Origin: an uncultured bacterium
GTDB lineage: Bacteria > Cyanobacteriota > Vampirovibrionia > Gastranaerophilales > Gastranaerophilaceae
DNA length: 7,096 bases
Assembly (NCBI GenBank): GCA_945833895.1
Contig: CAMAGQ010000088.1
Span: forward strand, 1-7,096
Direction: 5' to 3'
A program made the translations under genes and the position numbers. Shown here in pieces: positions 1 through 5,791 of the stretch (positions are counted from its first letter, which is position 1; the number at the start of each line of letters is the position of its first letter). The notes below the pieces were generated by a model that did not search any database, had not been told where the DNA came from, and worked only from the letters and a program-made list of their open reading frames with translations.

Positions 1-1
1 A

Positions 2-3000
2 GATATTTTTGCAAATGCTGTTGAACTTTCTAATTCAATTGCTGAAAAGACAGACGACCTTAAACAGCAGCTTGGAGTGGTTACTAAAAATATTGATGCT
101 CTTCCTGATACTGTATATTTTGAGGAATTAGTTAAAAATCTTTATGCAAAATTGAATTTGTTAGATGAAGAAATCGATAAATTTGATTCAAGATTTATAC
201 TTGATGATATTTCACATAATGTCAAAGCGGCATCTTCTGAATTGGGAGTTTGCAAGAATATTATCACAGATTTGAATGAGGTTGTTACCACAAAAGTCTT
301 AGAGGCTCTTGAGAGCATATCTTTTGCAAATGAAGCCTATGATATTAAAAATCATATTACTGAAATGATTAAAGAATTGCCGCAAAAAGAAGATATCGAC
401 AGAATTTTGGATTCTTATAAAGCGACAGGCAAGACACTTTCCGAACTTTTAGTTCACACCGATAAAATCCTTGATAAGGTTGATAAATTGCCTACGCATG
501 ACGATATGGAAAGCCTTAATTCAAATCAACTCGGGTTGGTTGAAAATCTTCAAGAAGTTGCTGATAAAGCCGATGTTTCTGATATTTCTTCAAAAATCGA
601 CAGCCTTAAAAGTGATGTTAAAAATATCAATTTTGACGTTGAATTTCAAAGCATATACGACAAAACTTCTTCAATCGAAAAATGGCTGTCTAATTCAAAT
701 TTAAAAGAAACTACGGAAAATATTTCAGAACAGATTAAAGATAAACCGGGCAAGGAAGAAGTTTCCAAAATTTTGGAAACTATGGAAACCCTTGTTAACA
801 GTGTTGAAGAACTTTCTCACAATGCTGATGCTAAAAAGGTTAAAAACACTTTATCAGATGTTTATAAATTGATAGATGATTTGAAAAATGATTTTATCAG
901 TACGTCTGAAATGCACAATGATACTGTTATTGTTAATCTTTCCGAATTACAGCACAGGGTTGACTCTATTGTATCAGGCGATGAGTTTTGTACGTTTGTT
1001 GACGGCTTGAAGGATTTCATGGAAAAGGTTCTTGCAACTTGTGACAGAACCGAAAGCGGTTACAGCGGAATTTATGAATATCAGCAGGCAATTGTTAATA
1101 AATTAGAGGCTTTAAATACCGATATAATTAAAAGTATTCTTGATGATGTAAAAGAAGATGTTGAAGAGATTAAAAATACGGTTGATAATATTCAAACTAA
1201 TGTCGGAGATGTCAAAACTCACGTTGATTCTATTCAAGATTGGCTCACAAATTCAAAAATAAGAGAAAATACGGAAGAACTGCTTGCGCAGGTTAAGGAA
1301 AAACCTGACAGAGAAGACGTTATGAAGGTTTTGAAGGTTGTAGAGTCTATTGTTGGTGAATTGAGTGAAATCTCGCACGGTGACAGTTCACAGTCCGTCA
1401 ATGATACGATTACGGATGTTTGCTCCAAGATTGAGAATTTGAAAACCGAGTTCATCGAAACCTCCGAAATGCAAAATGATGCGGTTGTTGAACATTTGTC
1501 AGAAATTCAACTGTCTATTGAAAATATTGTCAACGGCGAAGAGTTTGAAACCTTTACTGATGAAGTTAAACATTTGCTTGAAGTAATTGTTTCAAATACC
1601 GACAAAATCAATTCCGATTACATTGCAATCAAAGAATATCAGGTTGCAATTCTTGATAAACTTGATTCAATAAATATTCAGGCAATAAAAGACATTGTCG
1701 AAAATCGTTCGACTGTGGTTGAAGATACTTTAACAACGATTTCCGAGTATTTGACTACTGTTAACAAAATTGATACATCAGAGATTAAACATTCTGTTTT
1801 AGAAATCAAAGAAATTTTGGAATCTCGTAAAGGGGTAATGGACGAATTTGAGGTTAACAGTCAGGAAACCATAGAAATTCTTGAAAATTATCTTGTTGAG
1901 ATTAAACGTATTCTTGATTTTTCGGATTTTTCAAATGCTGAAAATGTTAAAAACAAATTATTGCAAATTGAAGAAGATTTACTTTTGTACAAAGGGCAGA
2001 ATGAAAATGCCTTAACCGATATTATCGCAAAATTAAACGAGTATCAGGACTATACAAAAACGCTTGATGAACCGTTTTCAAATCAGGATTTGAAATCTTC
2101 AATGCAGGAAATTTCCGAGATTAAGGATATGATTCTTGCTCTTGGCGAGGCTTACAAAACTTCAAAATACGAGGAAGAATCAGGCGAAAAAGCAGTTGCA
2201 GATGTTGTAACTTACAGTTTGGAAAATCTTGCACGTACTCTTGATGATTTGACCGCAAACGTTGAATCTCAATTACAACAGGGCTTTGCATATAATTCCG
2301 CGTTGCTTGAAGAAAAAACGGCAATGTTACTTGAGTTTATTCAGGATTTACGCAATTCTAATCCTAAAAATCCTGAATTGTCTGAACAGTTGAGTTCTAC
2401 TGACAGTAAGTTGTCTGATTGCAAACAGGAACTTGAATTTATTAATACTGATGTTATAAGTTCAATCAATGCGAAATCAGACAAGTTGCTTGAAGAAATC
2501 GCACCAATCAGAAAAATGTTGGAAAGTCTTTACAGTTCTTTCGATTTTTCGCAAAAATTGGGCTCTGACTTAACCGAATTGCATCAATCTCTTGCTCAAG
2601 GTTTGCAATCCGACGTTTCAGTTCCGCAGGCAACTTTAAATCGGTTGGATTATACTTATCAGCAACTTTCCGCTGATTTAGTTTCAATGGAAGACAACCT
2701 TAAGTCTTTTGTAATGACTGATGTTGATTCTATTTTGCGAAAATTTACCGAGTTGCAGGAAAATGTTGAGGCTGCCGTTGATTCAATTCAACCGCCTGAT
2801 GCTGAGTCTATGCAAGAATTTAAAGAGTTTGCACAGAATATCCAAAACTTTAAAGATTCTCAACGCGAACTTCTTGCAGAGTTTGCGGACGATATTAAGG
2901 ATAAAATGCAAGAACAGCATGAAGAGTTAAAATCTTTATTGACTGTTTCTTTGAACAATGAAAAAATTATTGATGCAATTGATGAATTGAAACTTAGTAT

Positions 3001-5791
3001 TCTTGGCAAAGCACAAGAAATCAGACGGGTTCAAAGCGAGTCAAACTCTGGGGGTACAGCGGCTGATGCAGAAGTTGATGAAAATTCATCAGTTGATGAT
3101 ACCGTTTCGTTTAAAACGCTTCAATCTCAACAGGATGATGTAAGTTTATACACAAGACAACTTCTGGTAGAGGTTAGAAGTGAATATAATAAATTTGCTG
3201 AAATTATAAAAGGTTTGTCCGGTGAAAATGCTGAGATAAAAAATATCCTTAAGACAATTCAGGACAAAATGAATAATATTGTGGTTCGTAAGGGCTCATA
3301 TTCGACCACGGATGAAACAGGCGAGATTGAGATTACGGAAGATGCTCAAACTGATTCAATAACCGATTCTTTGTCGTCATTAGATAGTGACGAGAATAAA
3401 TCCGTTATTTCAGGTGAAGATAATTTTAACTTTATTGAGGCGTTGGATTGCTTTAAGTCTGATGTTACAAAACTTCACGATAAGGTTGATACCGTATTAT
3501 CACCGGAAGAGTGCCGAACAACAATCAATTCTGTGGATACTCAAGGGTTTGTCAATTCTGATGAATTTAATGATGTAGCAAAAAAAGTAAATACGATTCT
3601 AAGACGTATCAACAGCGGTGAATGGCTTGAAGAGATTAAGTCTTATATTTCTGACGGTAAAATCGGTACAACTCTTGAGTTAATTCTTGGAAAACTTGAT
3701 ATTCTTGCTCTAACTGACAGCTGCGAATGGGTTCAGGATGTCAAAATGCTTGTCAGTCAGTTGAAAGACGGTGCTTTATCAAGTAAACTTGACCCGAAAA
3801 TCGGTTCTATGCTTGAATTGTTGAATGCAAAAGTCGATATTCTTGCGGAATCTGATGACTATGAATTGTTTGAAGAACTCCGTGACATGCTCGCTAACAG
3901 TCAGTTGGAAAGCAGTGTTGAAACTACCGATTTGTTGAACTTAATCAACAAAAAACTGGATGTTCTTGCTTCTCCGGATGGCGATTTTGACTTAGAAGAT
4001 TTAAAAGAAAAACTAAATATCATTGAAGATAAAATTGATGCTATTGTTAAAGATGACGGTCTGACTTCAGGGGTTTCGGAATCTGTTGAGAATGCGGGCT
4101 ACATTGATGATTTGATGTACACCCTTTCAAATGTCGAAGAAAAAATCGATAAACTTCAATTGCCGTCTGAAAATTCAGATATTGAAGACATAAGAGAGAA
4201 AGTTGAAACTCTCACTGATAAATTGAATGATTTTGCAAAAATTGCGGGTGTTTCAATTGCGGATGAGGTTAAAGACCGATTAGCATTGATTGAAGCAAAA
4301 ATTGATGTTATTGCGGATTCAAGCAGTGATGTCTTGATTGATACTGTAAACGACCGATTAGACAGTATTGAAGAAAAAATCAATCAAAAAGATATTTCAA
4401 CTCCTGAGTTTATCGACAGAATTAATCAGAAACTTGATTTACTGGATGCAAAAGTCGATATTGTAGCCTCAACTGACAGTTACAATGATTTGGAAGATAT
4501 CAGATTATCTTTGGAAAATGTTGAGGAAAATATTTCTTCTGTTAAAAAGTATTCGGATTTTGACTTGAAAATTTCTGCAATTTTAGAAGTTATCAACGAT
4601 AAAATCGATTCGCTTTCAAAACACGGCAATGAGTACTCTCAGAAAGAATTTAAAGATGTAAAAGATTTGATAATGGCTCAAATGGATTACATCGACAGCC
4701 TTGAGAATAATCAAAAAACCGAAGCGGTCAGAAAATGCTTGAAAGAGTTGACTGTTGAAGTTAATAATTTGAACACTGTTCAAAACACTAAACAAATTCA
4801 AAAAACAATCCGTGAGATGAAAGAATCAATTATGGCAACTGTTGTTGCTGTATTTGAACAGGTTTCTTTTGTCGAAGAGTCAGAAGACATTAAAGATTTT
4901 GTGGAAGAAAAAACCGACGAAATTAACCAAAATCTTGCATTTGTGACGGATAAATTGAAACAGATTACAAGTATCGAAGATTCTTCGGATTATACGTATT
5001 CAATGCAGGATATCGAGTCTGATTTAGCAAAATTAAGACTTGCCCTGAAAGAATTGCAAACCAATGAACAGGAAAATCAGACGGCACACTTGACTTCATT
5101 ACTGGATAATATTCGCCAAATCGGTTCTTCTGTTTCTGAACTCCAAAATTCATTGTCTAAGGATGAAATGCTTGGATTACAGTTGAATTTTGAGCGTATA
5201 AATAACGATATTGAAAGTTTGACTGAGTTATCAAAACACATGATTGTGGCTTCGGGCGAAACTTATAATTCATTGAATAATAACATTGAATTGTTTAGCA
5301 GAACGATTACCGAACAGTTGACGACAAAAGTTGATAAAGTTACTAAAATGCTTGAAAACTCAAACGCATCAGATGCTGTTATGCGTCAAGCCTTGATATA
5401 CGTGGGCGAATGGATTGATTCGGCAAGTGACAGTATGAATAAAATTTCAACCAATTCAGAAGAAATTGTTGAGGTTAAATCCGTGATTGAAAGTTTGAAA
5501 AAAGATTTGCCTGAGCAAACCAACATTCTTAACTCACTTGAAGAGAAGTTTGACGAACAGCAGGAACGCCTTGCCTTCTTTGAAACTCAAATCTCTAAAC
5601 TTTCAGGAATTGAGGATAAATTTGAAGAACAGCAGGAAAGAATTGACAGACTTGAAATGTCTATTGAAAAAATTCTTTCAGCGGTAGAAGATATAGATGA
5701 CTCAAAGGTAACAAGAAAAATTGATAAGATAGATAAGCAAATATCGAAACTGAGTATCAATATAGAAAAATTGGCATCTTATGTTGACTAA
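2..5791 (+). CDS. Giant acidic coiled-coil repeat protein, 5' end outside window
   Basis: I do not recognise a named family. The frame is open from the first complete codon (2-4) to TAA at 5789-5791, giving 1929 residues (numbered here from that codon). The GTG at 77 is merely the first start-like codon; the 25 codons before it read through and have the same helical character, so the real start lies upstream. The protein is rich in Asp, Glu, Lys, Ser, Ile, Leu and Val and poor in Gly and Pro. It has only five Trp and about nine Cys, and no hydrophobic stretch long enough for a membrane helix. Layout: Leu-Pro motif region and duplicated 149-residue blocks (224-372, 410-558); further helices; hydrophilic linkers (1011-1036, 1098-1140); array of short helices (1154-1540); C-terminal coiled coil with a 24-residue repeat (1846-1893). 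No Walker A, sortase signal or chemoreceptor hairpin was seen. A scaffold, cytoskeletal or surface-fibre role is possible. Location cannot be judged without the N-terminus. Confidence 0.93.
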   Translation, partial: DIFANAVELSNSIAEKTDDLKQQLGVVTKNIDALPDTVYFEELVKNLYAKLNLLDEEIDKFDSRFILDDISHNVKAASSELGVCKNIITDLNEVVTTKVLEALESISFANEAYDIKNHITEMIKELPQKEDIDRILDSYKATGKTLSELLVHTDKILDKVDKLPTHDDMESLNSNQLGLVENLQEVADKADVSDISSKIDSLKSDVKNINFDVEFQSIYDKTSSIEKWLSNSNLKETTENISEQIKDKPGKEEVSKILETMETLVNSVEELSHNADAKKVKNTLSDVYKLIDDLKNDFISTSEMHNDTVIVNLSELQHRVDSIVSGDEFCTFVDGLKDFMEKVLATCDRTESGYSGIYEYQQAIVNKLEALNTDIIKSILDDVKEDVEEIKNTVDNIQTNVGDVKTHVDSIQDWLTNSKIRENTEELLAQVKEKPDREDVMKVLKVVESIVGELSEISHGDSSQSVNDTITDVCSKIENLKTEFIETSEMQNDAVVEHLSEIQLSIENIVNGEEFETFTDEVKHLLEVIVSNTDKINSDYIAIKEYQVAILDKLDSINIQAIKDIVENRSTVVEDTLTTISEYLTTVNKIDTSEIKHSVLEIKEILESRKGVMDEFEVNSQETIEILENYLVEIKRILDFSDFSNAENVKNKLLQIEEDLLLYKGQNENALTDIIAKLNEYQDYTKTLDEPFSNQDLKSSMQEISEIKDMILALGEAYKTSKYEEESGEKAVADVVTYSLENLARTLDDLTANVESQLQQGFAYNSALLEEKTAMLLEFIQDLRNSNPKNPELSEQLSSTDSKLSDCKQELEFINTDVISSINAKSDKLLEEIAPIRKMLESLYSSFDFSQKLGSDLTELHQSLAQGLQSDVSVPQATLNRLDYTYQQLSADLVSMEDNLKSFVMTDVDSILRKFTELQENVEAAVDSIQPPDAESMQEFKEFAQNIQNFKDSQRELLAEFADDIKDKMQEQHEELKSLLTVSLNNEKIIDAIDELKLSILGKAQEIRRVQSESNSGGTAADAEVDENSSVDDTVSFKTLQSQQDDVSLYTRQLLVEVRSEYNKFAEIIKGLSGENAEIKNILKTIQDKMNNIVVRKGSYSTTDETGEIEITEDAQTDSITDSLSSLDSDENKSVISGEDNFNFIEALDCFKSDVTKLHDKVDTVLSPEECRTTINSVDTQGFVNSDEFNDVAKKVNTILRRINSGEWLEEIKSYISDGKIGTTLELILGKLDILALTDSCEWVQDVKMLVSQLKDGALSSKLDPKIGSMLELLNAKVDILAESDDYELFEELRDMLANSQLESSVETTDLLNLINKKLDVLASPDGDFDLEDLKEKLNIIEDKIDAIVKDDGLTSGVSESVENAGYIDDLMYTLSNVEEKIDKLQLPSENSDIEDIREKVETLTDKLNDFAKIAGVSIADEVKDRLALIEAKIDVIADSSSDVLIDTVNDRLDSIEEKINQKDISTPEFIDRINQKLDLLDAKVDIVASTDSYNDLEDIRLSLENVEENISSVKKYSDFDLKISAILEVINDKIDSLSKHGNEYSQKEFKDVKDLIMAQMDYIDSLENNQKTEAVRKCLKELTVEVNNLNTVQNTKQIQKTIREMKESIMATVVAVFEQVSFVEESEDIKDFVEEKTDEINQNLAFVTDKLKQITSIEDSSDYTYSMQDIESDLAKLRLALKELQTNEQENQTAHLTSLLDNIRQIGSSVSELQNSLSKDEMLGLQLNFERINNDIESLTELSKHMIVASGETYNSLNNNIELFSRTITEQLTTKVDKVTKMLENSNASDAVMRQALIYVGEWIDSASDSMNKISTNSEEIVEVKSVIESLKKDLPEQTNILNSLEEKFDEQQERLAFFETQISKLSGIEDKFEEQQERIDRLEMSIEKILSAVEDIDDSKVTRKIDKIDKQISKLSINIEKLASYVD
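671..1675 (+). repeat. Tandem duplication of a 149-residue block inside the giant protein
   Basis: Copy 1 occupies 671-1117 and copy 2 occupies 1229-1675, a period of 558 bp or 186 residues. The two translate to blocks that align end to end with no gap; my hand count is about 64 identities in 149. Shared landmarks in order are SI..WL.NS at the start, a K.KP..E.V..[IV]L motif, LK..FI.TSEM.ND.V in the middle, a V.G.EF.TF segment, and Y..I.EYQ.AI..KL near the end. The DNA copies are much more diverged than a recent duplication would be, so this is an old intragenic duplication under protein-level constraint. A shorter third relative of the K.KP part lies upstream around 356-415 (9 of 20 residues identical to copy 1). 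Confidence 0.85.
1127..1246 (+). other. Regular heptad coiled-coil rod joining the two duplicated blocks
   Basis: Residues 376-415 show hydrophobic residues spaced strictly 4-3-4-3, with twelve consecutive a/d positions all occupied by Ile, Val or Leu and the intervening positions mainly charged or polar. This is the most regular canonical left-handed coiled-coil stretch I found in the protein. It bridges the end of the first duplicated block to the WL motif that opens the second. The segment before the first block (around 575-640) shows a shorter version with six positions in register. It probably forms a dimeric or trimeric rod. Confidence 0.75.
3032..3109 (+). other. Hydrophilic interdomain linker 1 of the giant protein
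   Basis: Residues 1011-1036 break the helical pattern. They begin with a Ser/Asn-rich stretch and contain the only Gly-Gly pair noticed in the protein (QSESNSGGTAADAE), followed by an Asp/Glu/Ser-rich tail. There is no heptad hydrophobic pattern here. It is most simply read as a flexible hinge between the middle helical part and the following roughly 60-residue helical segment. Confidence 0.6.
3293..3421 (+). other. Acidic Ser/Thr/Asp-rich linker 2 of the giant protein
   Basis: Residues 1098-1140 are dominated by Ser, Thr, Asp and Glu with a single basic residue (for example TDSITDSLSSLDSDENK). They have no regular hydrophobic spacing, so the segment is probably disordered. It comes directly before the array of short repeated helices and so marks a domain boundary. 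The dense Ser/Thr content would allow phosphorylation, but nothing in the sequence demonstrates it. Confidence 0.6.
3461..4621 (+). repeat. Array of about 13 short helical repeats with a K-h-D core
   Basis: Residues 1154-1540 contain repeated units of the form h..h...L..hE.KhDhhA (h = hydrophobic), each looking like one helix of about 20 residues plus a polar turn. Clear examples are KLDILA, KVDILA, KLDVLA, KIDAIV, KIDVIA, KVDIVA and KIDSLS. The core lysine codons (Asn in one copy) start at 3482, 3584, 3692, 3830, 3953, 4031, 4142, 4220, 4298, 4376, 4451, 4529 and 4601. The spacings are 34, 36, 46, 41, 26, 37, 26, 26, 26, 25, 26 and 24 residues. The early units therefore carry an extra helix, two of them with an EW[LV]..[IV]K motif, while the later ones are compact. 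Some copies still share DNA, such as a 17-base identity between 3825-3841 and 4446-4462. Expansion by internal duplication is inferred. Confidence 0.8.
5537..5680 (+). repeat. 24-residue tandem repeat in the C-terminal coiled coil
   Basis: Two adjacent 72-bp units (5537-5608 and 5609-5680) encode LEEKFDEQQERL.. and IEDKFEEQQERI.., each followed by a ..E..I.K.. half. The core GAACAGCAGGAA is identical in the DNA of both copies, suggesting a relatively recent or well-conserved duplication. The repeat sits about 36 residues from the C-terminus, and the remaining residues continue as Lys/Ile-rich heptads (KIDKIDKQISKLSINIEKL). This looks like an oligomerising terminal coiled coil. Confidence 0.75.
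5781..5791 (+). promoter_or_regulatory. Gene overlap with probable translational coupling
   Basis: The ATG of the oxidase gene at 5781 lies within the last codons of the giant gene, whose TAA ends at 5791. In the oxidase frame the nearest upstream stop is TAG at 5763-5765 with no start codon between, so ATG 5781 is the first possible start. The bases ahead of it (about 5766-5780) contain no purine-rich Shine-Dalgarno match. Initiation by ribosomes finishing the upstream gene is the simplest inference, which also implies one shared transcript. TTG at 5784 is a less likely alternative start. Confidence 0.6.

Noticed and set aside
77..79. GTG as the start codon of the giant gene
   Set aside because: The frame is open from position 2 to 76 with the same helical, acidic character, and no Shine-Dalgarno sequence precedes the GTG. 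The true start lies outside the window.
2..5791. Phage tail tape-measure protein
   Set aside because: The length and helicity fit, but there are no hydrophobic central segments, no lysozyme or peptidase domain and no phage neighbours; the adjacent gene is metabolic.
2..5791. SMC-type ATPase or methyl-accepting chemotaxis protein
   Set aside because: No Walker A, ABC signature or conserved chemoreceptor hairpin tip was found in the readable part, and the multiple repeat classes do not fit either family. An N-terminal domain outside the window cannot be excluded.
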